From positions 1 through 42,355 of IMG/VR virus record IMGVR_UViG_3300046533_000104: DNA of 42,355 nucleotides. One strand, written 5' to 3'. A program made the position numbers and the translations under genes. The notes beneath the pieces are model-generated. The model was not told the DNA's origin and ran no database searches. It was given only the letters and a program-made list of their open reading frames with translations. Below, piece after piece: positions 23,501 to 32,163 of this stretch (positions within the stretch are counted from its first letter, which is position 1; each line of letters begins with the position of its first letter). This DNA comes from a virus.

Positions 23501-26235
23501 ATAGCTCCGGCAATAACCAACATGGCAGCAGCAATAGCGAGGATGCCTTTACCAATGGTACCCCACTTCATGTTGCCAAATGTGGCAACTGCTCCTGCGA
23601 GCAACTTCAGACCAAGCGAAACTGCGATGAGTCCTACGCCGATCGACACCATCCCCGAAGGAAATAGCTTCGCTGCAAGACCGATGGCAACCAGAGCAGC
23701 GGCAACTGCGCCAAGCCCCTTACCAATCTCGGTCCAACTCATGGAGCCGAAGTCCTTCACGGCGCTTGCGAGGATCTTCATAGCAATGGCAATGGCTGTG
23801 ATGCCAAGACCCGCCCGTATCATACCTCCAGAACCCTTGGATAGTGGCTGAACCGCAAGAGCCACCATACCCAGCAATGCCGCAACGCCAGTGAGACCCT
23901 TCAGTAGTCCGCCCCAGCTCAGCTTTGAGAGTCCAATAACAGCCAGAGTCAGGACATCGATTGCCACACCCAACAATATGAGTGAAGCTGCGATGGCTGG
24001 AACCTTGAGGAACCCCGCAGTACCACTGATCACGGTAAGGACCTTCATGGCCCCAAGAAGTTCGCCAAATCCGACCGCCATAGCACTCAAAGAACTGTTG
24101 AGCTTGTCTGAATCAATCAACGACAGGGCAAAGACAGATCCCGTCAGAAGCGCGATCGAGACCGCAATCTTCTTGATCGTATCGGCCTTGATGTTTGTTT
24201 GCATTGCCTGTAGCGAGCCTGTAAGAGCCTCAAACGACTTGCCTACATTGCCCAGAATGCCACCGCCAATGCCCTTGATGCTGTCAGCAAATCCACCACT
24301 GACAAACTTCTTGATCATCAAGGCAATACCACCAAGAAGCCCTGTTTCCAGGAGATTCAGAGAGGTATTGATATTGTCACCACTGAATGCCTTACCGATG
24401 GCATCTCCAATGGCTCCGAAAGCATCACCAATCGCCCCGGCAATAGGCCCTAGCTGTTGCTTCAACCGGCCCAGAGCCGCTATGAAATTGTCCCAGGCCT
24501 TTGAGAGCCCAGACATGATCCGCTGCATGGGGCTGAGCTTCTCGCCCAGTTTGCCGAATGCATCCCCAAGATCCCCCGGGGCTTTTTTGCCAAATCCAAA
24601 TAGCTTCTTGAGTGCACTGCCAAGTATACCAATCAGCTTGATCGGCTTGACGAGAACATCTGCGATCTTGACGAAGAAGTCGTGGAAGCCCGTCCCTGAC
24701 TTAATTGCCTTGTCAAGGGACTTGAGGAACCCACCAACGCCAGCTGTGACATCCAAGAAACCACCAGCACCGCCAGCAATAACACCGAAGAGCCGCTTGA
24801 TGACGTAGAACACTTCACCAAGAATCGACTTACCAATGCTAAATATAGCGAAGAAACCCGCGAAGGATTCCTTGAGCTTGTATGCCGTCTGCGGACCCAT
24901 CTGAAGCGACTTCATGAAACTGGCAAACCTAGTGGTCAATGCCATCAGGTCAGCACCGGTCTTAGCCGGGAATATCTCTCGGAACGCTTGTTTCATCGGC
25001 TTGACGACCATCATCAAAGCAGTGAAGCCGTCTTTGAGTCCTGAAATAAGAACCTTGCGGCCGCCTAGGGCCTTCCAGTCTCCCAGAACCTTGTTGCGAG
25101 CATTAGCAGAAGCAGAGACAAAACCGCCAATAGCGCCAGAAATACCAGTAAAGAGCGTTTTGGCCTCACCGAAGTCGCCAAAGACGATCTGCCACGTATC
25201 TGCCCAACCGGTTCCAATCTGTTCCTTGGTTGTATCGAGCAGTGCTGAGAGCGTCTTGACCTGCGTCGCCGAGTTAAGAGCCAGCTTGGCCGTAGCCTGC
25301 ATACTCTTGATTTGGGCTTTGCTGTACCCCTCGGCCTTCAGCTGTGCATCCGTCATGTCTCCTGACAGGTGCTTCAGCGTAGTCGTCAGAACCTTTGACG
25401 TCAGCCAGGATTCCTCGCCCGGCTTGGCCGAAATCGAGTTACGGAAGGATTGTCCATTGATGGAGACATTCTTCATCGGGCCTTCCATCTTCACGGCACT
25501 GTCTTTGAGCGTGCCCATATGCACAGCTGTTTCAGCCAATGCACGTTTGAAGGTGGAGCTACCCATACTGGCGTTCTCGACGGACTTCCAGTCCTGAAGT
25601 GCGACCTTGCCCGAGGATATGGCCTGTGACAACTGATACATGGCCGTAGAGGCCTGTTGCGAGTTCGCCCCTGATAGAGCCGCCACATTGGCGATACCCT
25701 TGATAGAGGCGACTGAGGTCTTGAGATCTACACCGGCGGCCGTGAAGGTACCGACGTTCTTCGTCATCTCGCCGAAGTTGTAGATCGTCTTGTCGGCGTA
25801 CGTGTTCAGCTCACCAAGAGCCTTTTGAACATCCTTGAGCTTCACGCCAGCTGCAGCAGTATTACCAAGGATGGTCTGAACCGAGTTTATCCCGAGTTCA
25901 TACTCATGGAAACCATCCATGATTGGCTGAAGAGTAAGTGCTTTGAGCATTCTGCCGCCAGCTGATACAGCTTGACTGGCAATATTCGACAGAACCGAGA
26001 GCGCCACGATCCGCATGGCTGAGAATTTGCTCTTGATTCCGTCGATTCCCTCGTGAATCTTGGAGAAATTGAGTTTGTTTGCGGCGGCGTCAACTTCGCC
26101 GAGACCCTTACCAGCATTTGGGAACTGCAGTGCCTTCTTTAGCTTGTCCAAGCCGTTCATCACAGTTTGAACACCGCGCTCAAACTTGCTGGTCTCAAAA
26201 CTCATTGATACGACTTTGTCGTCGACACCGCTCAC
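20590..26235 (-). CDS. Tail tape measure protein
   Basis: 1881 residues from GTG 26235 (GTGA overlap with the upstream stop). It measures tail length and occupies the tail tube. N-terminal helices (KFERGVQTVMNGLDKLKKAL), then hydrophobic central repeats of about 57 residues (5 copies around MSWxxIxKGL, residues about 770-1060), and a series of about 25-residue amphipathic repeats (residues about 1190-1360, e.g. LLKRFISGIVN, VVSGIVNSVGKVVS). Three copies of an SPSxxxxxIGxxxxxGxAxGL motif follow (SPSTVFMEIGDNVVEGFAIG, SPSKVMADLGEYVGEGFAEG, SPSQEFAEIGKFATMGMAEG). No muralytic domain is obvious. Confidence 0.92.
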   Translation of the reverse strand: MSGVDDKVVSMSFETSKFERGVQTVMNGLDKLKKALQFPNAGKGLGEVDAAANKLNFSKIHEGIDGIKSKFSAMRIVALSVLSNIASQAVSAGGRMLKALTLQPIMDGFHEYELGINSVQTILGNTAAAGVKLKDVQKALGELNTYADKTIYNFGEMTKNVGTFTAAGVDLKTSVASIKGIANVAALSGANSQQASTAMYQLSQAISSGKVALQDWKSVENASMGSSTFKRALAETAVHMGTLKDSAVKMEGPMKNVSINGQSFRNSISAKPGEESWLTSKVLTTTLKHLSGDMTDAQLKAEGYSKAQIKSMQATAKLALNSATQVKTLSALLDTTKEQIGTGWADTWQIVFGDFGEAKTLFTGISGAIGGFVSASANARNKVLGDWKALGGRKVLISGLKDGFTALMMVVKPMKQAFREIFPAKTGADLMALTTRFASFMKSLQMGPQTAYKLKESFAGFFAIFSIGKSILGEVFYVIKRLFGVIAGGAGGFLDVTAGVGGFLKSLDKAIKSGTGFHDFFVKIADVLVKPIKLIGILGSALKKLFGFGKKAPGDLGDAFGKLGEKLSPMQRIMSGLSKAWDNFIAALGRLKQQLGPIAGAIGDAFGAIGDAIGKAFSGDNINTSLNLLETGLLGGIALMIKKFVSGGFADSIKGIGGGILGNVGKSFEALTGSLQAMQTNIKADTIKKIAVSIALLTGSVFALSLIDSDKLNSSLSAMAVGFGELLGAMKVLTVISGTAGFLKVPAIAASLILLGVAIDVLTLAVIGLSKLSWGGLLKGLTGVAALLGMVALAVQPLSKGSGGMIRAGLGITAIAIAMKILASAVKDFGSMSWTEIGKGLGAVAAALVAIGLAAKLFPSGMVSIGVGLIAVSLGLKLLAGAVATFGNMKWGTIGKGILAIAAAMLVIAGAMSLMPPNMAMTSAGLVLVAYALKSIGTTLQSLGGMSVGEIAKGLIAMAGALLLLGVAMYAMSGSLAGAAALAVAAVSLALIAPALERLGNMSWGSILKGLVGLAAALAVLGVAATLMAPISPALLAMGAALLLIGGGLALAGAGIFLIGSGLSMIAVAGPAAIAILLNAMMKFIEAIPKMAVGFVMGLLTIVQKIAEVAPQFAAAFVKILTTMIDAVIVLAPKLAEAMIALIEASLKVLRAEAPSMASTGTYLLKALIKGVTGVLSSLTVMASSIITKIISGIAGKLSGIVSSGANLLKRFISGIVNGYGSVMSTGSGIVTKVVSGIVNSVGKVVSTAASLVARFISSVSNAGIAIISTGSKMISRLISGISSMVGALAAKGSELASKFVSAVGKGMSKLASEGSKAVSSFVRSVTGAISSAVGTVSSGAASVGRAVVQGFLNGLRASDILGAIKSKFAGAIAAAKHAVGSHSPSTVFMEIGDNVVEGFAIGVAKNTSALKAIEEMSHGVINGVKSIFQITSPSKVMADLGEYVGEGFAEGLMGSGDDIKSAFDTLQEKLNDAMINIRETISTEEDKLNRLRDAKKKDRKAIKEAQQAVAESKALYDQAKQAHAEMINNLRDERNQLVGLSKDYQKVSDDLDAAVRSLEDSTKARDDAYSSFASKFGDQVDIIQTDETHTDPLGTYIKGLQDRTVAVSQYQQTLQQLRSLGLDDKTYQKLLEDGTADQEFASQLLAGGRTAVAGLNALDAQLGEVSRTLAYQASQNLYQAGVDSAQGLVNGLKSQQTGIRKAMEAIAATMIKAIKKKLKIKSPSQEFAEIGKFATMGMAEGLANSTKVVTDAAEDVAAQALEAMRESVSKLSSAVLTNIDINPTITPVLDLSLIASDAKTMASMLNVVPITAAASYGQASVISASQNTVQSPLDDAVLASGGTQIKFEQNNYSPESLSEAEIYRQTKNQLSQAKGALALA
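23060..23930 (-). repeat. Internal ~57-residue repeats of the tape measure protein
   Basis: Five diverged protein repeats, each starting about [KS]W/SVGxIxKGL and ending xxLxxLGxM, with a long hydrophobic middle. This pattern suits unit-by-unit tail length change and membrane passage at ejection. Confidence 0.7.
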
Positions 26236-26612
26236 AGACTATTCACCTCCCTCACGAGGTCAGCCATCATTTGCTCGAACATGGGTAGTATGACCGGATT
26301 AATATAATCGCGCCCTTGTACGTACCCACCCGTCCCGGTGCCGTGACCATACTGAAGCATCACAGCAACCGGGAATCCACCAGGCTTATTGGTGTTAAGC
26401 CACTTGATCGAGAAATATCCCGGACGATTCTCGATCTTATACGTCCAGGCATTAGCAGTTGCACCGCTATCGGTCGGCGTCGCCGCTGCAAGGGCAGCAG
26501 CACCCATGGGACCGTATCTCTCCAGCACTGCAAATATCTGGTTGGACTTCATCTTCGCCAACCAGCGTTCGGTAGCACTCCAATCACCACTGGTCGTAAC
26601 GGTGATCGACAT
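26232..26612 (-). CDS. HK97 gp10-like/minor tail protein (126 aa)
   Basis: MSITVTTSGDWSATERWLAK, AALAAATPTDSGATANAWTY, GFPVAVMLQYGHGTGTGGYV, QGRDYINPVILPMFEQMMAD. The PxDSGxxxxSW-type strand, the QYGHGTxxGGYVQGRDYI loop and the C-terminal helix are those of HK97 gp10-like small phage proteins. Unusually, it lies directly upstream of the tape measure rather than in the head-tail connector group, so it may act at the tail tip. Start ATG 26612. Confidence 0.7.
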   Translation of the reverse strand: MSITVTTSGDWSATERWLAKMKSNQIFAVLERYGPMGAAALAAATPTDSGATANAWTYKIENRPGYFSIKWLNTNKPGGFPVAVMLQYGHGTGTGGYVQGRDYINPVILPMFEQMMADLVREVNSL

Positions 26613-26614
26613 GA

Positions 26615-27487
26615 CTAAGCCGCTGTCAGACGAATAACCACCGTACCAGGATCACTGGCGTGAAGCGCTCCAATAGACTTGCCGAACACGTAGGGCAGGC
26701 CGTTCACAGGAGCAGCTTTGGCTCCACTTGCACCCCCAGGCATAGTATTGCCTGCCCCGGTTGAACCGTCAGTAGCGGGAGGACTTCCAGGTCCATAGAC
26801 TGACAGATCACCAGGGTTATACGACCCCCGGCCACCGGCTGTAGCAGCATTGCAGGTAATTCCGCCATACTTAGCGACACCTCCTGCTCCGCCGCCTCCG
26901 CCAGCTCCGATAGTGCCAATCCATCCACCATCACCGCCGTTTGTACCTGCCGTGCCGGGGCCAGTAGCGGTTGGAGTACCTGCGGTTCCTCCTAGAGCCC
27001 CACCCCCGGCTGTAATCCGGTTTCCTACTCCACCCTGGCCTCCGTGAGCCTGCGTGGTCACAGTCAGAGAGTTTGATTGGGCTCGCTTTCCGCCCATGCC
27101 CCCTGAGGCTCGGCATGTGGTGTCGTTGAAGGAAGAATATCCTCCGTCTGCACCATCGGTGGTCTTGGTTGGATCGGAACCGTGTTCAGTTCCCGAATTA
27201 CCGCCTGCCCCGACAACGACTGGACATACCGTAGGCAACGCAGATAGAAGGCCTTGGACTCGGTGAAGTCCGCCGCCACCACCCGCGCCCCCGTAATTAC
27301 GGACAAGAGTGCCAGTGTTTGTTGTGTTGATTCCTCCACCGAGACCACCCCCTCCGCCGATGCAGATCACATCGAAGTTGGTATACCCGAGATTGACGAA
27401 ATCTTGCGGATGAAAGGGTACACCGTCCCGCAATTCGATGACAACGGGCTGTGGGTGACTCAGACTCCCCGCAAGTTCCAGTCTCAT
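26615..27487 (-). CDS. Glycine-rich tail protein
   Basis: 290 residues. After a short N-terminal domain (PFHPQDFVNLGYTNFDVICI) the protein is a glycine-rich fold with GGGGGLGGG and GGAGGGGGL blocks, the pattern seen in phage tail-tip proteins, adhesins and structural glycine-rich domains. Probably a tail adhesin or minor tail protein displayed at the tip. Opposite-strand proline-rich readings are its shadow. Start ATG 27487. Confidence 0.7.
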   Translation of the reverse strand: MRLELAGSLSHPQPVVIELRDGVPFHPQDFVNLGYTNFDVICIGGGGGLGGGINTTNTGTLVRNYGGAGGGGGLHRVQGLLSALPTVCPVVVGAGGNSGTEHGSDPTKTTDGADGGYSSFNDTTCRASGGMGGKRAQSNSLTVTTQAHGGQGGVGNRITAGGGALGGTAGTPTATGPGTAGTNGGDGGWIGTIGAGGGGGAGGVAKYGGITCNAATAGGRGSYNPGDLSVYGPGSPPATDGSTGAGNTMPGGASGAKAAPVNGLPYVFGKSIGALHASDPGTVVIRLTAA

Positions 27488-27496
27488 AGATCTGAC

Positions 27497-27826
27497 CTAG
27501 CTGGACGAAGCGGCGAGAGCTTGCACTGTAGCGAGAATATCATCATCGGTAATGACTGCTGAATCTCTACCCGGCTCATAGTCGGGGTCTTCGGGATGCG
27601 CAGCCAAAGCGTAGTCCCACTTCTCGCCCCAGGAAGGAGATGAAGCCCACAGGTACCGATTGTTTTCAACCCAAGCAATAGCGGCGTATGCCCCTTGATT
27701 GATTGGATCGTTGCTGATCTCTGGAGCATTTCCAAGTTCAGCCTGCTGTGTAGCTGCAGATCGCATCCGCTCGATCATGTACTCGTCATTTGCGATCATG
27801 CTAATAGCAAGATAACTATCTGTCAT
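27497..27826 (-). CDS. Conserved tail-region protein (109 aa)
   Basis: ATG 27826 with GGGGAGG 6 nt upstream. MTDSYLAISMIANDEYMIER, WVENNRYLWASSPSWGEKWD, and ITDDDILATVQAL are a conserved small family next to actinophage tail fibre genes. It contains an IANDxYMxERMxxAATQQ helix. The role is unknown; the position suggests tail or fibre assembly. Confidence 0.7.
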   Translation of the reverse strand: MTDSYLAISMIANDEYMIERMRSAATQQAELGNAPEISNDPINQGAYAAIAWVENNRYLWASSPSWGEKWDYALAAHPEDPDYEPGRDSAVITDDDILATVQALAASSS

Positions 27827-28125
27827 CGAGGCCTCCCCTTTATAGAGATCATGAACGGAGCATCTGCGGAGGCCGCATTCGATGCAAACGTGTTTACCTG
27901 AACCACACCGCTTGTTGGAGAAGGCCAAGTTACGTAAATAAATCCTCCTACAGCAAGAGTTGCTTCTATGTCAGTAAACACTGCGAACAGTGATGTACGA
28001 ATTGCATACACGCCAGTTCCAGTTTTACTTGACGTAAACCCAAGGTTAAAGGTACTGCCATCCGCTTGGACCAGTCCACCGATAGCTAGTGGCAATGCTG
28101 GAATATCAGCAATAAGTGATCTCAT
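27823..28125 (-). CDS. Small tail-fibre-associated protein (100 aa)
   Basis: MRSLIADIPALPLAIGGLVQ followed by a beta-rich sequence (GSTFNLGFTSSKTGTGVYAI, IYVTWPSPTSGVVQVNTF). The end overlaps the next start (ATGA) and the start overlaps the LamG protein end by 4 nt. Likely a small tail or fibre component; no family is recognised. Confidence 0.55.
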   Translation of the reverse strand: MRSLIADIPALPLAIGGLVQADGSTFNLGFTSSKTGTGVYAIRTSLFAVFTDIEATLAVGGFIYVTWPSPTSGVVQVNTFASNAASADAPFMISIKGRPR

Positions 28126-29864
28126 GGCGCCACCGTCAAATCAATGAGGTGCTGAGACTCCAGCGAATCGAACGTAGCCAGAATATCAGTAGATGTCAGT
28201 GCCTCGACATGATCGCCAACATTCTTAGGAGAAGGTGCTAGTGTTTGGGATCCCTTGGCATAAATTTTAGCGATCTCGCCAGCAGTCATTGTGTAACCAG
28301 TGACAAACACTGAATCAATTTGGCCCTGAAACCAATAGTTTGTGTTTTCTGAAGTGCTACCAATGCGAAATCGGTCAGCACCAAGCAGGGTAAGAGAATT
28401 CATAACTGTCGAGCCAGCAACCAAACGCCCATCAACGTAAAGTTTACGTTTGAAATCAAGCGCCGTATTGTCTTCTGTTCCAACAATAAAGTGCCATTGT
28501 CCATCTGCTACAAATGGCCCCAGCATGTCATCACTCAATGACCAGCAATGAAGTACACCCATTTGGATCAACAAAGTCACATTACCGGCCCAGGCCACTA
28601 CTGCTTCTAGACCTGCAATATATGAAGTTTTGACCCAAGCTCCATACGATCGTGGAGTCAACAGATTTGGCAAACCAGCATCGGTAGAACCCAAAGATTG
28701 CGATAGTGACGCGGTAAATGAAAAAGCGCTGTCTTTAACGCCATCAGTACCAGAAACTGGAACGGCACCACCACTATTGGCTAGTGCTGTACCGTTAGAT
28801 CCTTCGTCACCCAATGAACCAGCTGAGAAATTATGCAAACGCAACGGTTGGGTTGAAAAATCAGCAACGACTAGAGCACCACCCTTACGCCGTCTACGTA
28901 CATTGAGAGAAGTACGCGAAGGAGCAACACCAAGCGTATGCGGAAGCTTGGCGCAATACAGGTTACGGATCTGATCCTCAGAAAGAACATCAGGAGTCAC
29001 AAAGGTTTCGTCAATTGAACCAAACCATTGCGAACCCGCATTACTGGAAGCGTCACCATTTTCAGCTCCAATATTAAGCGGAAACGATGATCCAGCTATA
29101 ATACCAGAAAGCGGGGTAGCTTGTTCCAGCATTCCATCTACATACACCCGTTGCAATGTTCCATCAAACGTGCACACACCAAAATGCCACCGATTATCAG
29201 CAACATCGGTTACACCTTGACTGATAGAATATGCCGTTCCATTAATTGATATAAACGAAGCCACCATCGGATAGGGATTGCTGAAAAGAAACATTTCCCA
29301 CGAATATCCGCTTGATGGACCACGTTTACTAATAATAGTCTGGTTTATTCCTCTTTTTGATGTTTTAAACCAGCCGCCCCATGACCCCGTTTTAATTCGA
29401 AACGGATCTGCGGCACCAGTGTCTGAAATATACAATGCTTGAGTAACAGAACCTGAAAAGAACATTGCCGTATTTGCCAAACCGTTAATACCTAGGCCTG
29501 AAGCAACGGCGCCCTTGTTCAGCAGATTCCGACCATTACCACTGGCATCCGTCAGATCCGAAAGATTCCAAAGACCAGCAGGAACAGCCAGTCCCATGCT
29601 TGTAAAATCAGCTGCGGTAAGCTGTCGACCAGCACGAATCTGCCCAACAAGACCTACATCAAGCACTGGTTTTGCAGAAACAACAACCAGATCTTGACCA
29701 ACTGGGCCTATAGGTCCGGCAGGACCCCTGACACTGCCTGCATCAATCTGTGAGCCATCATGTTTGGTGAGAATCAGATTGTCGCCGATGACATCGCCAT
29801 CAACAACCGAAGCCGCCTCGATTGCCAGCATTCGATCTGCAGTTAGACCTGTAACTGTAGCCAT
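28122..29864 (-). CDS. Tail receptor-binding protein with collagen-like stretch and two LamG domains
   Basis: 580 residues from ATG 29864 (GAGGAGGTGAAAT upstream). N-terminal tail-attachment part, a short collagen-like GPAGPIGPVG (about 48-57), then two concanavalin/LamG-type jelly-roll modules: SWGGWFKTSKRGINQTIISK with WHFGVCTFDGTLQRVYVDGM and GSIDETFVTPDVLSEDQIRN; and SYGAWVKTSYIAGLEAVVAW with WHFIVGTEDN and GQIDSVFVTGYTMTAGEIAK. Such domains bind host glycans. The gene looks more A/T-rich than the capsid genes at 31-34 kb, consistent with exchange of host-range modules. Confidence 0.75.
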   Translation of the reverse strand: MATVTGLTADRMLAIEAASVVDGDVIGDNLILTKHDGSQIDAGSVRGPAGPIGPVGQDLVVVSAKPVLDVGLVGQIRAGRQLTAADFTSMGLAVPAGLWNLSDLTDASGNGRNLLNKGAVASGLGINGLANTAMFFSGSVTQALYISDTGAADPFRIKTGSWGGWFKTSKRGINQTIISKRGPSSGYSWEMFLFSNPYPMVASFISINGTAYSISQGVTDVADNRWHFGVCTFDGTLQRVYVDGMLEQATPLSGIIAGSSFPLNIGAENGDASSNAGSQWFGSIDETFVTPDVLSEDQIRNLYCAKLPHTLGVAPSRTSLNVRRRRKGGALVVADFSTQPLRLHNFSAGSLGDEGSNGTALANSGGAVPVSGTDGVKDSAFSFTASLSQSLGSTDAGLPNLLTPRSYGAWVKTSYIAGLEAVVAWAGNVTLLIQMGVLHCWSLSDDMLGPFVADGQWHFIVGTEDNTALDFKRKLYVDGRLVAGSTVMNSLTLLGADRFRIGSTSENTNYWFQGQIDSVFVTGYTMTAGEIAKIYAKGSQTLAPSPKNVGDHVEALTSTDILATFDSLESQHLIDLTVAP

Positions 29865-29875
29865 ATTTCACCTCC

Positions 29876-30682
29876 TCATTCGTCATCAGGGTACGTGGTG
29901 GTGATCGTATACGTGGTCACATCCAAATATGTCGCGTCCGCGTTGTCGATCTGGAATGTGGTGCTGTTGGTCATCGAAATATAGTCATTCGCCTGATCAA
30001 TAGCAGTCCACGTGCCGTCACCATTGTCAACGATGACGAGAACGCCCAGCGCCTTGAAGAGATTTGACAGCTCGTCAATAGGCGGAAGCCTGGGATGTGT
30101 ATCTGCGGTGCCGTAGATGATGTCTTCAATTGCTGAAAGAACATCAGGAGGCGTTGTGGTCGAATCGATGGCCACATGAACTGTGGGCCGATAGCCAAGT
30201 ACCTTAGGTGGGGTTCCACTGATTCCCCACGTGAATTCTGTCGGTGCCAGCGTCTCTTTCAGTGTTTCAAAGAGAAACGGATCTGAATTGGCGACCAGAT
30301 TGTACAGAATGTGGATCTTGTAGCCGTAATCAGAGCCTTCAAGATCATTGCCGAGCTTTGTCTGATACGACAGGTTGAAACTCTTGGGCGGCTGATCGTA
30401 ATAGGTCAACCCGGGAGAGACTGTCTCGATCCCGAGAAGATCCTCGAACTCTGAAGGATAGGTGAATGCTTTGAGTTTACCCGAAAAGTCCCCCGGGGTA
30501 ATTTGCTCCAAGTATTTCACACCATCAAGGAAGTATGACTTGTTTTCCTGAGCAGAATCGTCTTCAACGGAACTCAAGCCATTCCAGACTGCAGATCTTC
30601 CGTCATGAAGATACAACACCCCATGGGAAACGCCTGTTTGGAAGAGTCGTTCGCCGACTCGATCCCAAGTAAGAGCTGTCAC
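29876..30682 (-). CDS. Major tail protein paralogue (268 aa)
   Basis: MTALTWDRVGERLFQTGVSH GVLYL is nearly the same opening as the major tail protein at 31271-32149; shared parts include AFTYPSEFEDLLGI, GNDLEGSDYGYKIHILYN, LSAIEDIIYGT and DELSNLFKALG. It lacks the long C-terminal extension of the other copy. GTG 30682 with GGAGG upstream. It could form a specialised tail ring, for example at tail tip or terminator end, or act as a variant tube protein. Confidence 0.75.
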   Translation of the reverse strand: MTALTWDRVGERLFQTGVSHGVLYLHDGRSAVWNGLSSVEDDSAQENKSYFLDGVKYLEQITPGDFSGKLKAFTYPSEFEDLLGIETVSPGLTYYDQPPKSFNLSYQTKLGNDLEGSDYGYKIHILYNLVANSDPFLFETLKETLAPTEFTWGISGTPPKVLGYRPTVHVAIDSTTTPPDVLSAIEDIIYGTADTHPRLPPIDELSNLFKALGVLVIVDNGDGTWTAIDQANDYISMTNSTTFQIDNADATYLDVTTYTITTTYPDDE

Positions 30683-30694
30683 GTCACCTCCTCT

Positions 30695-31237
30695 CTATCC
30701 TTTGGTACCCAGCTGCGCTTTACGCCGGGCGTTGAGTTCTCTGTTACGGGCGGCAACCTCAGTGCGGCTCATCTTCTTCGGTTTGGCGTTCTTGATGTTA
30801 CAAACCCTGATCAAAGTGAACAGTCTATTGAGATGCCAGGTTTCAACCTCAAACGGAATCTGGAAAGTAATCAACCAGTAGTAGATCAGCTCGGCAGTGA
30901 CGACTTCACTGGTCCTAGGTGCTCCAGGAGCCTCATGAAACCAGGTTGCCGTCATCTTCGCATCAATGTATGCGTTGATCTCTGCTAGATTACCTTCAGA
31001 GAGTCTGAGGAAAGTTTCCTCTGGAACTTCGGGGGTCAATAGCATCGCCTTGATGTACCCCAGAACTTCTTCCGTAGACTTCGCGGAATCGCCTAGGAAA
31101 GGCTTTTCGTATTTTGACTCCCATTTTGACAGTGAGACCAGAGAATGCTCCAGCTCCAAGATGACCTCATCAACATTGACGAACTCTTGAGTGGCTTCGT
31201 CGAAATGTTCGACTCCTGGAACTGTAATTGTGAGCAT
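30695..31237 (-). CDS. Tail assembly chaperone candidate (180 aa)
   Basis: ATG 31237 with AGGAG upstream. [20 protein letters not shown] and [20 protein letters not shown] then a helical C-terminus with [20 protein letters not shown] and [17 protein letters not shown]. It is placed directly after the major tail protein, as in siphoviruses, and its size fits. No room for a frameshifted longer product is seen: the paralogue gene begins 12 nt after the stop. Confidence 0.65.
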   Translation of the reverse strand: MLTITVPGVEHFDEATQEFVNVDEVILELEHSLVSLSKWESKYEKPFLGDSAKSTEEVLGYIKAMLLTPEVPEETFLRLSEGNLAEINAYIDAKMTATWFHEAPGAPRTSEVVTAELIYYWLITFQIPFEVETWHLNRLFTLIRVCNIKNAKPKKMSRTEVAARNRELNARRKAQLGTKG

Positions 31238-31270
31238 TCCCTGGTCTCCTTCTGTCGGACCCCACTGAGT

Positions 31271-32149
31271 TTAGTGCGAGAAGACCCAGTCGTCGTCGCC
31301 CGTGATGTAGTACCCCGAGGTAGCCTTGGCCTCGACCAGCGCATCCTCACCGGCGGCGAGCGGAGCCTGCGGACCGGCCGCTGCTTCCGTCCCGTTGACC
31401 GTGAAGACCACACCGGTGACGGCGGGGATGGTCACGATGAACGTGGCGCTGTCGTACGTCGGGGCGTTGGCACCGGTCAGCTTGACGGCGATGGACCCAC
31501 CCTCGAAGAGGGCGAAGACCTCGTCGGGGAGCGGCATCCGGGCGTCGACCCCTGCCGTCCCGTAGAGGATGTCCTCGAGCGTCTTGAGGGCGGCCGCATC
31601 GACCTTGGTGGAGTCGACCGTCAGGAGCGCCGTCGGCTTGAGGTCTGTGACCTGAACCGGAGAGGTGGTGACCTCCCAGCTGAAGGCGATCGCCTCGGGC
31701 GAGTCATTGATCGTGGCGAAGGCCTTCTCCGAGGGAGCAGCCAGGGCGCCGTAGATCATGTGCAGCTTGTAGCCGTGATCCGTTCCGTCGAGATCGTTGC
31801 CGATCCTCGAGCGGTACGCGAGCCCGAACGCCTTGCGGGACTGCTGGCCGATGGCGACACCCGGGACCGGAACGGCCGTACCATCGCACTGGGCAAACTC
31901 GTCCGGGTAGGTGAAGGCCTCGATGGTCGCACCGAACTCCTCGGCGGAGACCAGGTTGAGGTACTTGATGTTGTCCGCGTACTGCGGAGACGACTCGGCT
32001 CCCGTGGGGGACTCGGTGACGGTCGTCAGACCGTTCCAGGCGTACCCTGCATCGTACGTGCCCGATGCGCTCGGAATGTAGAGGACACCGTGGTCAACGC
32101 CGGTCTCGTACAGGCGCTCGCCAACCTGGTCCCATTGCAGGACTGTCAT
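31271..32149 (-). CDS. Major tail protein with C-terminal Ig-like extension
   Basis: 292 residues, ATG 32149 with GGAAGGAAAAGA upstream. MTVLQWDQVGERLYETGVDH, AFTYPDEFAQCDGTAVPVPG, GNDLDGTDHGYKLHMIYGAL, LEDILYGTAGVDARMPLPDE form the tube domain. A C-terminal module (TFIVTIPAVTGVVFTVNG to GYYITGDDDWVFSH) resembles that ending the capsid protein. Codons are GC-rich, as expected of an abundant protein. Polymerises into the tail tube. Confidence 0.8.
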   Translation of the reverse strand: MTVLQWDQVGERLYETGVDHGVLYIPSASGTYDAGYAWNGLTTVTESPTGAESSPQYADNIKYLNLVSAEEFGATIEAFTYPDEFAQCDGTAVPVPGVAIGQQSRKAFGLAYRSRIGNDLDGTDHGYKLHMIYGALAAPSEKAFATINDSPEAIAFSWEVTTSPVQVTDLKPTALLTVDSTKVDAAALKTLEDILYGTAGVDARMPLPDEVFALFEGGSIAVKLTGANAPTYDSATFIVTIPAVTGVVFTVNGTEAAAGPQAPLAAGEDALVEAKATSGYYITGDDDWVFSH

Positions 32150-32163
32150 TCTTTTCCTTCCGC

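Noticed and set aside
22931-24808. Long plus-strand open frames opposite the tape measure gene
   Set aside because: Ala/Pro/Ile-rich shadows of the antisense of a hydrophobic repeat gene; no ribosome sites and no recognisable domains.
30682-31237. Programmed frameshift in the tail chaperone
   Set aside because: The next gene begins 12 nt after the stop and is itself a tail-tube paralogue, leaving no second frame for a longer product.
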